Positions 1 to 6,044 of a stretch of 6,262 bases of DNA are shown here, piece after piece. Made by a program: the position numbers and the translations under genes. This DNA comes from Candidatus Aerophobota bacterium. GTDB taxonomy: Bacteria > Aerophobota > Aerophobia > Aerophobales > B47-G16. Numbering within the stretch: position 1 is the stretch's first letter; each line of letters begins with the position of its first letter. The stretch covers positions 1 to 6,262 of the forward strand of contig QMPZ01000097.1 in assembly GCA_003648815.1 (NCBI GenBank), in the 5' to 3' direction. Under the pieces are notes generated by a model. The model saw nothing but the letters and a program-made list of their open reading frames with translations. It was not told the origin of the DNA and did no database searches.

Positions 1-75
1 GGGGAGGAAAAGGGCTTAAGGAAGGCTGCTAATAAAAGAGAAAGGCCATCATCAAACCATTCCGCACCATAGACT

Positions 76-1116
76 TCACATAATGCTCAGCACTTTTTTG
101 CCTAAGGATGTAAGCCTGAAGCTTACCAACCGATCAAGAGAAAGCCATTTTTCATCCTTTTCTCTTTTCGTCTCCACCAGACCAAAGAGCTTGAACTCGT
201 CGATGAGAACAGATTCAATTTCCAGATATAAGATATGAGGTTGGTTAACACCTTTGGCATCATACCAGGTCAGGTTTAGGTCCTTTTCCAGCTTCTTCGA
301 AAGATAAGAGAAACTAACCCAGCTGCCCTTGAACTTGTAATTTAAATCCAGGAAGACCTCTTTAACGTAATCTCTGTTATCCTGCAGAATCTCAGCTACA
401 TTTTCTTTTCCGTAGGGATGAAAGTATGCCCAGTTAAGATGATGCCAGTAGGTAGACCAAAGAAGCTGGAACTGAAGATTACGAGGAAGAAGATCAAACT
501 GCTTCTTTGACTTTTTGCAGATCAGCAGCCGGCTCTTTCTCTTTCGCACTAACTTCATAATCTTGGCCAGGATGTGAATTTTCTGAACATAAGGTAGCTC
601 CTCCTCGCTGCGAACTCTAAGGATTCTCTCGCCGACTTTTTCCTCCATGCTTATGGGGACAACGAACAGATCAACGATTTTTCGAAGGTCTTTAAGGGAG
701 AGGTTTCCTCGTTGAGTTAGCTTGACCTCGTTTTTCTCGACATATTCGAGGAAGGTCAAAAAATCGCGAAAGAAGCTAACTTTTTCCACCTCCTCAGAAG
801 AGTAGGGAAGCTCCTGAAGGGCAAAATAACGAGAAGGAATGGTCCTTCCTTTCATCTTTTCCATAAGAGATAGATTTCCCAGTTCCGGGCGAGGCGTACG
901 AACCCAAAACTCCATTAGAAGGTTGACCAAGGACTCCAGCTCCACCTTCGATTCAATTCTTGCCTTCTCAACTATCTCTCTCACGAAATCAAGCGGATGT
1001 TTTACCTGAATGACGCGCCTTCGAAGTTTGGATATGTTAAACTGGTCAGTGAGCTCATAATACCTCAACGCTTGATTGACCTTCTCCTCGACTTCACGGT
1101 AAGTTTTACTCTTCAA
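76..1116 (-). CDS. Uncharacterised 346-residue protein with a winged-helix-like C-terminus
   Basis: I do not recognise a characterised function. The protein is soluble and highly charged, with no signal peptide or membrane segment. Residues 1-75 look helical and end in a WVRTPRPELG segment (71-80). Residues 133-146 (LTQRGNLSLKDLRK), the charged stretch RKRKSRLL (191-198) and the aromatic block YWHHLNWAYF (223-232) recall, from memory, a C-terminal module found in proteins annotated near the plasmid pRiA4b ORF-3 / SEC-C group; the N-terminal domain of that group is not evident here. The last 45 residues (ESVLIDEFKLFGLVE, then FRLTSLGKKVL) read like a winged helix, with a recognition-helix-like segment, a short wing and a final LTSLGKKVL strand/helix. 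The start is TTG: an in-frame TAA lies two codons upstream, and GAGG sits 7 nt before it. A near-consensus promoter lies just upstream. It has no same-strand partner in the window. The gene is very likely real; the family guess is weak. Confidence 0.8.
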   Translation of the reverse strand: MKSKTYREVEEKVNQALRYYELTDQFNISKLRRRVIQVKHPLDFVREIVEKARIESKVELESLVNLLMEFWVRTPRPELGNLSLMEKMKGRTIPSRYFALQELPYSSEEVEKVSFFRDFLTFLEYVEKNEVKLTQRGNLSLKDLRKIVDLFVVPISMEEKVGERILRVRSEEELPYVQKIHILAKIMKLVRKRKSRLLICKKSKKQFDLLPRNLQFQLLWSTYWHHLNWAYFHPYGKENVAEILQDNRDYVKEVFLDLNYKFKGSWVSFSYLSKKLEKDLNLTWYDAKGVNQPHILYLEIESVLIDEFKLFGLVETKREKDEKWLSLDRLVSFRLTSLGKKVLSIM

Positions 1117-1123
1117 CTTTTAG

Positions 1124-1127
1124 CCTC
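1124..1127 (-). promoter_or_regulatory. Ribosome binding site for the 346-residue protein, supporting a TTG start
   Basis: On the minus strand GAGG (within AAGAGGC) lies 7 nt before the TTG codon at 1116-1114. An in-frame TAA two codons upstream rules out any longer start, so the TTG is the best initiation codon. Confidence 0.55.
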
Positions 1128-1168
1128 TTGTTTTTATTTTATAATTCCTGCCTTTTTCTCTGCTTACT

Positions 1169-1196
1169 ATTTTAGCTCTATCCAACCTTTTGTCAA
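1169..1196 (-). promoter_or_regulatory. Sigma-70-type promoter for the minus-strand 346-residue gene
   Basis: Read on the minus strand, a perfect -35 TTGACA (1196-1191) is followed by a 16-nt spacer and a -10 TAAAAT (1174-1169, five of six consensus bases). Transcription would start near 1162, leaving a leader of roughly 45 nt before the TTG start codon. It is back to back with the plus-strand promoter at 1213-1240. Confidence 0.7.
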
Positions 1197-1212
1197 ATTC
1201 AAGCCAGAAGTT

Positions 1213-1240
1213 TTGACTTTTCATCTTTAGTTATTATAAT
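1213..1240 (+). promoter_or_regulatory. Sigma-70-type promoter for the GNAT-asparaginase pair
   Basis: A -35 TTGACT (1213-1218, five of six consensus bases), a 16-nt spacer and a perfect -10 TATAAT (1235-1240) point toward the acetyltransferase gene. The start of transcription would be near 1247, giving a leader of roughly 68 nt. The leader holds only a weak 4-bp stem, AGCT-atgc-AGCT at 1249-1260, and I see no riboswitch fold in it. Confidence 0.75.
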
Positions 1241-1314
1241 GACCATCAAGCTATGCAGCTGAAAGGCATTTTGTCAGGAAATGAGAAATTATTAATGTTA
1301 AAGAGAGCTTCAAG

Positions 1315-1761
1315 ATGAAGGATAAAAACTTAGAGATTAGAATGATTAAAAACAGACAAGAGCTAAACGAGGTCCTTAAGATAAGGGAGATCGTCTTCGT
1401 AAAGGGTCAAAATTGCCCGTGGGAGTGTGAGATGGACGGCCTGGATGAGGAAGCGGAACACATCATCGTAAAATATTGCGGCAAGACAATCGGTTGTGCA
1501 AGGATAAGGTTTTTGGAAAATAGGGCAAAGCTGGAAAGAGTTGCCCTGCTAAAAGAGTATCGTGGCAGGGGATTTGGAAAGGAGATGATGAAGTATCTGA
1601 TCAGGCATTGCAAAAGGAGAAAGGTTGAGGAAATTTTCCTTCACTCCCAGCTTCACGTAAAAGATTTTTACAAAAAGTTCGGCTTCAAGCCCAGAGGAAA
1701 AACTTTCATGGAAGCTGGAATAGAGCATATCGAGATGTATATGAAGTGCCCGTTAAATTGA
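1315..1761 (+). CDS. GNAT family N-acetyltransferase (ElaA/YjcF-like)
   Basis: This is a single-domain, 148-residue acetyl-CoA-dependent acyltransferase, the usual length for the family and cytoplasmic. Hallmarks are IREIVFVKGQN (23-33) and EMDGLDEEAEH (39-49), the N-terminal signature of the ElaA/YjcF-like branch; strand VALL (76-79) followed by the acetyl-CoA pyrophosphate loop RGRGFGK (83-89); and FYKKFGF (118-124) followed by an FMEAGIEHIEMYM ending (131-143). The natural substrate of this branch is mostly unknown and cannot be read from the sequence; a small amine is likely. Six cysteines in 148 residues, including C34 and C38 in the substrate-side loop, are more than I would expect. The ATG at 1315 has only a weak purine-rich site (AAGAGAG) upstream; ATG 1342 is a less likely alternative. 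The gene lies directly behind a strong promoter and ahead of the asparaginase gene. Confidence 0.88.
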   Translation: MKDKNLEIRMIKNRQELNEVLKIREIVFVKGQNCPWECEMDGLDEEAEHIIVKYCGKTIGCARIRFLENRAKLERVALLKEYRGRGFGKEMMKYLIRHCKRRKVEEIFLHSQLHVKDFYKKFGFKPRGKTFMEAGIEHIEMYMKCPLN

Positions 1762-1774
1762 TGAGGCCTTAAGC

Positions 1775-1789
1775 GGCCGCCAACCGGCC
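1775..1789 (+). other. Short GC-rich hairpin between the acetyltransferase and asparaginase genes
   Basis: GGCCG (1775-1779) pairs with CGGCC (1785-1789) around a 5-nt CCAAC loop, starting 13 nt after the acetyltransferase stop codon. No run of T follows, so it is not a standard intrinsic terminator. It could protect the upstream mRNA end, or be chance. It stands out as GC-rich against the surrounding sequence. Confidence 0.4.
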
Positions 1790-1807
1790 AGAAAGGACAT
1801 ATTGGAA

Positions 1808-1813
1808 GAGGAG
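1808..1813 (+). promoter_or_regulatory. Ribosome binding site fixing the asparaginase start at ATG 1820
   Basis: GAGGAG lies 6 nt before ATG 1820. A possible earlier TTG start at 1802 would place this strong site inside the coding sequence and has no good site of its own, so the ATG is preferred. Confidence 0.75.
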
Positions 1814-1819
1814 TTGGGA

Positions 1820-2689
1820 ATGAAATCTTCAAACTTTCCCTTGATAATCTCCACCTGGGATTTTGGCATGAAGGCAAATAGGGTCACCTGGAAAATCCTG
1901 ATGAGCGGAGGCAGCTCCCTCGATGCCGTGGAGAAGGGAATCAACGCAGTCGAAAAAGATCCCGATGTCACCAGTGTGGGATACGGAGGCATCCCTAACG
2001 CTGAAGGATATACAGAGCTTGACGCAGCTATAATGTCAGGACCGGAGCATAAGGCAGGTGCGGTAGCCGGATTAAGGGAGATAGCTACCCCCATCTCTGT
2101 GGCCAGGAAGGTAATGGAGAAGACAAACTCCATCCTTCTGGTAGGAGAGGGGGCTTTTGAATTTGCCCTGAGAAATGGCTTTAAAAGGGTAGATCTTTTG
2201 ACGGGGAAGGCAAGACAAAAGTGGCTTAAGTGGAAAAGAGGAAAAACAGCGAAGAAAATGGACGAAAGCCATGATACGATAGGACTGCTTCTTTTGGATT
2301 CAAAAAGGAACATATACGCTGGTTGCTCTACAAGTGGATTGGCTATGAAGATACCGGGCCGAGTGGGAGACTCACCCATTATCGGTGCAGGACTGTACGT
2401 GGATAACGAAATAGGAGCAGCGGCATCCACAGGATTTGGTGAGCAGACGATGATGTTCTGCGGAAGTTTTCTCGTGGTAGAAAATATGAGAAGAGGAATG
2501 TCTCCTCAACGAGCCTGCGAGGAGGTTCTCAGGAGAATGGTCTCCAAAGGAAAGGAAAAGTGGGTGGGATTTATCGCCCTTAACAAAGAAGGGGAATACG
2601 CAGCATCCTCCCTGAAAAAGGAATTCCCTTATGCCATTTACTGTAAAGAAGAACAAATCATTCAGAAATCAAAGATAGTTAAAGGATGA
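1820..2689 (+). CDS. Glycosylasparaginase-type N-terminal nucleophile hydrolase (asparaginase family 2)
   Basis: Members of this family are made as a precursor that cuts itself before a threonine, which then becomes the catalytic N-terminal nucleophile and hydrolyses the amide of N4-(beta-N-acetylglucosaminyl)-L-asparagine or related aspartyl amides. Counting from ATG 1820 (289 residues), the cleavage motif SHDTIG places the cut between D152 and nucleophile T153. Other active-site residues fit the Flavobacterium (Elizabethkingia) enzyme as I recall it, almost position for position: T171 in STSG, R181 and D184 in GRVGDSPIIG, T204-G205 in STGFGE, plus W13 in the STWDFG strand. The HDTIG form fits glycosylasparaginase better than isoaspartyl peptidase, which usually has GTVG. 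No signal peptide is present, unlike the Flavobacterium enzyme, so it should act in the cytoplasm. It follows the acetyltransferase by 58 nt, probably on the same transcript. The true substrate may be another aspartyl amide. Confidence 0.87.
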   Translation: MKSSNFPLIISTWDFGMKANRVTWKILMSGGSSLDAVEKGINAVEKDPDVTSVGYGGIPNAEGYTELDAAIMSGPEHKAGAVAGLREIATPISVARKVMEKTNSILLVGEGAFEFALRNGFKRVDLLTGKARQKWLKWKRGKTAKKMDESHDTIGLLLLDSKRNIYAGCSTSGLAMKIPGRVGDSPIIGAGLYVDNEIGAAASTGFGEQTMMFCGSFLVVENMRRGMSPQRACEEVLRRMVSKGKEKWVGFIALNKEGEYAASSLKKEFPYAIYCKEEQIIQKSKIVKG

Positions 2690-2690
2690 G

Positions 2691-3512
2691 TTAGCCGTCC
2701 TTGAGGTATTCCCGGTAAAACCTCATTACCCTGTTCTGGAAGGTTACCGTTTGATTAATGAAAGGAATTCCCCCAGAGCTGATCACAGCACTCAGTCCGG
2801 CATTATAAGAGGAAGCAAGTTCCCTGTGGTCTCCGTTCAGTTTTCTGGCATTGTTCGCCAATATCCTCACGCAGACGTCTATAGCTAAGGGAACGATGAA
2901 ACGCTGATCTATTTCCATCAGCTCCTCATCGGTTTTATCCTTAACCTTGGATAGCAGTTCCTCCTTATAACGTTGAAAAAGGCTTTTTGCCTGAGCTTCG
3001 TGCCAGCTTCCTATCTCTCGGTACAGTTTCACCTGAGATGCTAACCTCTCATTTTCCTCAGGAGAATTCTCGAAACTTATCTTGCTCGCTGCTTCCTTCG
3101 CCCTCGCGTAATATTTTGCCGCCATCTCCCTTTCATCCAAGGCTATCTGATAATAGTAAGGAAAGAAAACTTTCATTCCCATCTCCTCTGCCGTAAAAGG
3201 CATAAGCTGGGCAGGTCCTGCTGCTCCTGAGGAGGAGATCTCATATTTTCCGAAGTTAGACTCTGCTTTAATGAGGGCCAGCACAAAAAGAGGATCCAAA
3301 GAGGAAATGTCCTTGTACTTTTCCACAGACATTTTGATTAACTCTAAAAACCTTTTCTCGAAAAGCTCGCTTTCTTGCTCAGCCTGGCTGTAAGGTTTAG
3401 CTGATAAGTCCTGACTGACATCAGAACGAACATCATCCCGGCCGAAAGACTGAGGAACAAAGAAAGCAAGAAAAAGCAGCGCCGACAAAATCAAAGGTAT
3501 CTTTTTTCTCAT
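2691..3512 (-). CDS. Secreted lytic transglycosylase with SLT domain and a large helical insertion
   Basis: This 273-residue enzyme should cleave the MurNAc-GlcNAc bond of peptidoglycan to give 1,6-anhydro products, outside the cytoplasmic membrane. The N-terminus is a Sec signal peptide: RKK, a hydrophobic stretch (about 5-19) and a likely cut after SFG (residue 24). No lipobox cysteine follows, so it is not a lipoprotein. The SLT fold shows LALIKAESNF (78-87) with catalytic E84, then GAAGPAQLMPFTA (96-108), and later SSYNAG (234-239). Normally the NI..G..YL helix follows the QLMP motif closely; here about 85 charged, probably helical residues (around 117-201) intervene before FIVPLAIDVCVRILANNARK. 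The ATG is preceded by AAGGAGG with a 12-nt spacer. It is the last gene of a minus-strand run, 27 nt after the dehydrogenase, and its stop lies one base from that of the convergent asparaginase gene. Confidence 0.88.
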   Translation of the reverse strand: MRKKIPLILSALLFLAFFVPQSFGRDDVRSDVSQDLSAKPYSQAEQESELFEKRFLELIKMSVEKYKDISSLDPLFVLALIKAESNFGKYEISSSGAAGPAQLMPFTAEEMGMKVFFPYYYQIALDEREMAAKYYARAKEAASKISFENSPEENERLASQVKLYREIGSWHEAQAKSLFQRYKEELLSKVKDKTDEELMEIDQRFIVPLAIDVCVRILANNARKLNGDHRELASSYNAGLSAVISSGGIPFINQTVTFQNRVMRFYREYLKDG

Positions 3513-3524
3513 TTCAGCCCACCC

Positions 3525-3531
3525 CCTCCTT
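3525..3531 (-). promoter_or_regulatory. Ribosome binding site of the lytic transglycosylase gene
   Basis: AAGGAGG on the minus strand lies in the 27-nt gap after the dehydrogenase stop codon. The spacer to the ATG is 12 nt, slightly long, although the purine-rich GGGGG that follows could shift pairing closer. It leaves no room for a separate promoter, supporting read-through from the dehydrogenase gene. Confidence 0.65.
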
Positions 3532-3539
3532 ATCCTTTA

Positions 3540-4601
3540 TCATATATATCTTACCACCATATCGCCGATCTCATCGGTGTGCAGACCACTTCTGGCAGAC
3601 AGGTCCTTAATCTTGCCGGAGGAAAGAGTCTTGGCGATGGCATTATCCACCATTCTCGCTGCCTCATCCTCACCTATCTGTTCTAACATCATCTGAACAG
3701 CACAAATAGCTGCTAAGGGGTTGGCCATGTTCTTACCCGCATATTTAGGAGCCGAGCCATGTATGGGCTCGAACATCGACACACCCTGAGGGTTAATGTT
3801 TGCTCCGGCAGCAATGCCCATTCCTCCCTGAATTATAGCTCCCAGATCGGTGATTATATCGCCAAACATGTTACAGGTGACGATGACATCAAACCACTCC
3901 GGGTTTTTCACCATCCACATACAGGTAGCATCCACGAAGGCATAGTCCTTTTCTATATCCGGATACTCCTTTCCTACCTCCTCAAAGACCCTGCGCCACA
4001 GGCCGTGAACATAAGTGAGCACATTGGCCTTATCACAGAGAGTAAGTTTCTTCTTTCTGTTTCTCCTCCTGGTATATTCAAAGGCATATCTTACGCATCT
4101 TTCCACTCCCTTTCTGGTATTCACCATCTCCTGAATGGCCACCTCATCTGGTGTGCCCTCCCTCATTATCCCCCCTAAGCCTAAGTAAAGTCCCTCGGTA
4201 TTCTCTCGAATTACCACGAAGTCTATATCCTCGGGACCTTTATCCCTTAGGGGAGTCCACACTCCAGGATATAGCTTTACCGGACGCAGGTTTATATACT
4301 GATCCAACCCGAATCTTAGCTTTAAGAGAATCCCCTTCTCTAAAATTCCTGGCTCCACCCTGGGGTCTCCCACTGCTCCCAGGAAAATGGCATCCATCTC
4401 TTTGAGCTCATTTAAAGCAGAATCCGGCAATGTCTCCCCTGTCTTAAGATACCTTTCTGCCCCAAAATCGTATTCGACAGTCTGATATTCAAATCCTGCC
4501 TTCTCAGAAACCGTCCTTAATACCTTAAGAGCTTCTCTGGTCACCTCCGGACCAATCCCATCCCCGGGAATAACCGCTATTTTATGCTCTCTTCGAGGCA
4601 A
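3540..4601 (-). CDS. leuB: 3-Isopropylmalate dehydrogenase-type beta-decarboxylating dehydrogenase
   Basis: This 353-residue enzyme belongs to the isocitrate/isopropylmalate dehydrogenase family, which oxidises and decarboxylates a 2-hydroxy acid using NAD(P) and Mg/Mn. Motifs in order: GDGIGPE (13-19); substrate arginines R96, R106 (NLRPVK) and R132 (VIRENTEGLY); catalytic Y139 and K191 (DKANVL); metal ligands D224, D248 and D252 (MFGDIITD); coenzyme loop EPIHGSAPKYAGK (278-290). Isocitrate-specific Ser and Asn before R96 are replaced by G90 and L92, and L92-L93 match the isopropyl-pocket leucines, favouring isopropylmalate. D-malate, tartrate or homoisocitrate dehydrogenase remain possible. 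K286-Y287 resemble NADP-type isocitrate dehydrogenase, yet A293 is NAD-like, so coenzyme choice is uncertain. The start is TTG with AAGGAGG 6 nt upstream. No leuA, leuC or leuD is in the window; rarA lies 45 nt upstream and the transglycosylase 27 nt downstream. Confidence 0.85.
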   Translation of the reverse strand: MPRREHKIAVIPGDGIGPEVTREALKVLRTVSEKAGFEYQTVEYDFGAERYLKTGETLPDSALNELKEMDAIFLGAVGDPRVEPGILEKGILLKLRFGLDQYINLRPVKLYPGVWTPLRDKGPEDIDFVVIRENTEGLYLGLGGIMREGTPDEVAIQEMVNTRKGVERCVRYAFEYTRRRNRKKKLTLCDKANVLTYVHGLWRRVFEEVGKEYPDIEKDYAFVDATCMWMVKNPEWFDVIVTCNMFGDIITDLGAIIQGGMGIAAGANINPQGVSMFEPIHGSAPKYAGKNMANPLAAICAVQMMLEQIGEDEAARMVDNAIAKTLSSGKIKDLSARSGLHTDEIGDMVVRYI

Positions 4602-4607
4602 CTTTCT

Positions 4608-4614
4608 CCTCCTT
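4608..4614 (-). promoter_or_regulatory. Strong ribosome binding site selecting the TTG start of the dehydrogenase
   Basis: AAGGAGG on the minus strand lies 6 nt before TTG (4601-4599), close to ideal spacing. The core GDGIGPE motif begins only 12 residues into the protein, which agrees with this start. Confidence 0.75.
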
Positions 4615-4646
4615 TGTAGTCTTAGAGATAGAATCCCATCATAAAT

Positions 4647-5969
4647 TTATTCCTCAAAGTTCTTATCATTCAGTCTTTTGGATATTGTTCTCTCAAATCC
4701 CCTTTGTGTAGGATGATAATATCTTTTTCCCTTTAACTCTTCTGGCAGATACTCCTGCTTTATCCTCGCTCCAGGAAAGTTGTGAGGATACTTGTAGTCT
4801 CTGCCATAGCCCAATTCCTTCATCAAAGGAGTAGGAGCATTACGCAAATGCAGGGGCACAGGCAAATTCAACGTCCTCTTCACGTCCTCCTTGGCAGCTA
4901 AAAGGGCGAGGTATGAGGCATTGGACTTTGGAGCAGTGGCCAGGTAGGTAGCAGCGTGGGCAAGGTTAATCTGAGCTTCGGGCATGCCCACGAACTCCAC
5001 TGCCTGAGCAGCAGCCGTAGCCACAGATAGTGCTTGAGGATCAGCATTTCCCACATCCTCTGAGGCGAAGATGACCATTCGCCTGGCGATAAAGCGAGGA
5101 TCTTCTCCTGCCTCGATCATACGGGCTAACCAGTATAAAGCAGCATCCGGATCTGAACCCCGCATAGATTTTATAAAGGCGGAGACGACGTTGTAGTGCT
5201 CTTCACCAGCTTTATCGTATAGCAAAGCTTTGCTTTGCAGGGCTTCCTCAATTGCTTTCAAGTCAACATGGCACCGCCCCTTCTCGTCCGGCTTGGCGGT
5301 ATTGACAGCTATCTCCATAGCATTCAGGGCAACCCGAGCATCGCCATTCGAGCCCTCAATGAGAAACCTCAAGGCTTCAGGTTCTATCTTAACCTTAAAC
5401 TTACCTAAGCCTTTCTCCTCATCCCTTATAGCCCTATCCAAGATCCTCTTAATCTCCTCAAAGGAGAGCCTCTTTAAGGTAAAGACCCTGGTTCGAGAAA
5501 GAAGCGGCCCGATGACCTCAAAGGAAGGATTTTCCGTGGTAGCGCCAATTAGAATAATTGTGCCGTTCTCAACATGGGGCAGAAAAGCATCCTGCTGAGC
5601 CTTATTAAACCGGTGAATCTCATCGATGAAGAGGATGGTCTTTTGCCCGTAGAGCTTCAGTCGAGCCTGGGCCTCCTTTACCACCCTTCTCACCTCAGCT
5701 ACACCTGAGGTGACTGCGGAAAATTGAGTAAAATGAGATTTAGTGAGATGAGCGATGATATAGGCTAAGGTCGTCTTGCCTGAGCCGGGAGGTCCCCAGA
5801 AGATCAGGGATGTCAGCTTATCCTCCTCTATCATCTTTCGTAGGAGCCTTCCCTTTCCCACGATGTGCTCCTGCCCCACGAACTCATCCAAAGTCTGCGG
5901 ACGGATGCGCTCGGCCAGGGGGGGCTGACCTCTTTTACCTTTCTTCTGATCCTGAGGAAATAATTCCAT
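4647..5969 (-). CDS. rarA: Replication-associated recombination protein A (RarA/MgsA), AAA+ ATPase
   Basis: RarA is a clamp-loader-like AAA+ ATPase that forms tetramers and acts on stalled replication forks and single-strand gaps with SSB. Its 440 residues match the usual length of about 450. Residues 17-38 hold the family start (PLAERIRP, FVGQEHIVG). Walker A is GPPGSGKTT (59-67), Walker B ILFIDEIHRF (112-121, D116/E117), sensor 1 ATTENPSF (143-150), arginine finger LLSRTR (R159) and sensor 2 GDARVALN (R212). The C-terminal part has the collar and tetramerisation region with SMRGSDPDAALYWLARM, FASEDVGNADP and the YPHNFPGA segment. No key residue is missing. The ATG is preceded by AGGAG with a 10-nt spacer. 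It is 75 nt downstream of the 70-residue gene and 45 nt upstream of the dehydrogenase. I see no convincing promoter in the AT-rich gap before it. Confidence 0.96.
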   Translation of the reverse strand: MELFPQDQKKGKRGQPPLAERIRPQTLDEFVGQEHIVGKGRLLRKMIEEDKLTSLIFWGPPGSGKTTLAYIIAHLTKSHFTQFSAVTSGVAEVRRVVKEAQARLKLYGQKTILFIDEIHRFNKAQQDAFLPHVENGTIILIGATTENPSFEVIGPLLSRTRVFTLKRLSFEEIKRILDRAIRDEEKGLGKFKVKIEPEALRFLIEGSNGDARVALNAMEIAVNTAKPDEKGRCHVDLKAIEEALQSKALLYDKAGEEHYNVVSAFIKSMRGSDPDAALYWLARMIEAGEDPRFIARRMVIFASEDVGNADPQALSVATAAAQAVEFVGMPEAQINLAHAATYLATAPKSNASYLALLAAKEDVKRTLNLPVPLHLRNAPTPLMKELGYGRDYKYPHNFPGARIKQEYLPEELKGKRYYHPTQRGFERTISKRLNDKNFEE

Positions 5970-6044
5970 ATGTCGATAGCTCCTGACCTATCTTAATAAT
6001 TAATAAAGCGAGGCTTGAGGAGATGTGGGTTGTCCTTAAATAGC

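Noticed and set aside
1..72. An open plus-strand frame running from the window edge to TAG at 70-72, which could be the tail of a gene convergent with the 346-residue gene.
   Set aside because: Only 23 codons are visible, a minus-strand frame is open over the same bases, and the sequence matches nothing I recognise. It cannot be told from chance.
997..1230. A 77-codon plus-strand frame with hydrophobic residues crossing the divergent promoter region.
   Set aside because: It overlaps the start of the minus-strand gene and both promoters, has no ribosome site, and its hydrophobicity comes from T-rich promoter DNA.
1753..2430. A 225-codon minus-strand frame opposite the asparaginase.
   Set aside because: The plus-strand frame has a complete set of active-site residues; the antisense product is Ser/Pro/Phe-rich with no recognisable domain.
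2614..2631. Near-palindrome AAGGAATTCCCTT next to a T run on the minus strand, a possible terminator for the transglycosylase transcript.
   Set aside because: The stem is only about 4 bp of mixed AT/GC pairs inside the asparaginase coding region, too weak to call.
5221..5234. Perfect 14-bp palindrome AGCAAAGCTTTGCT inside rarA.
   Set aside because: It encodes ordinary rarA codons in a single copy, and one such palindrome in a window of this size is not surprising by chance.
5691..5712. Perfect 8-bp inverted repeat CACCTCAG / CTGAGGTG with a 6-nt loop inside rarA.
   Set aside because: It lies in conserved coding sequence (TSGVAEVR), has no T run, and about one such repeat is expected by chance in this length.
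5991..6008. AT-rich stretch before rarA as a possible promoter.
   Set aside because: Several -10-like hexamers are present on the minus strand but none has an acceptable -35 at 16-18 nt.
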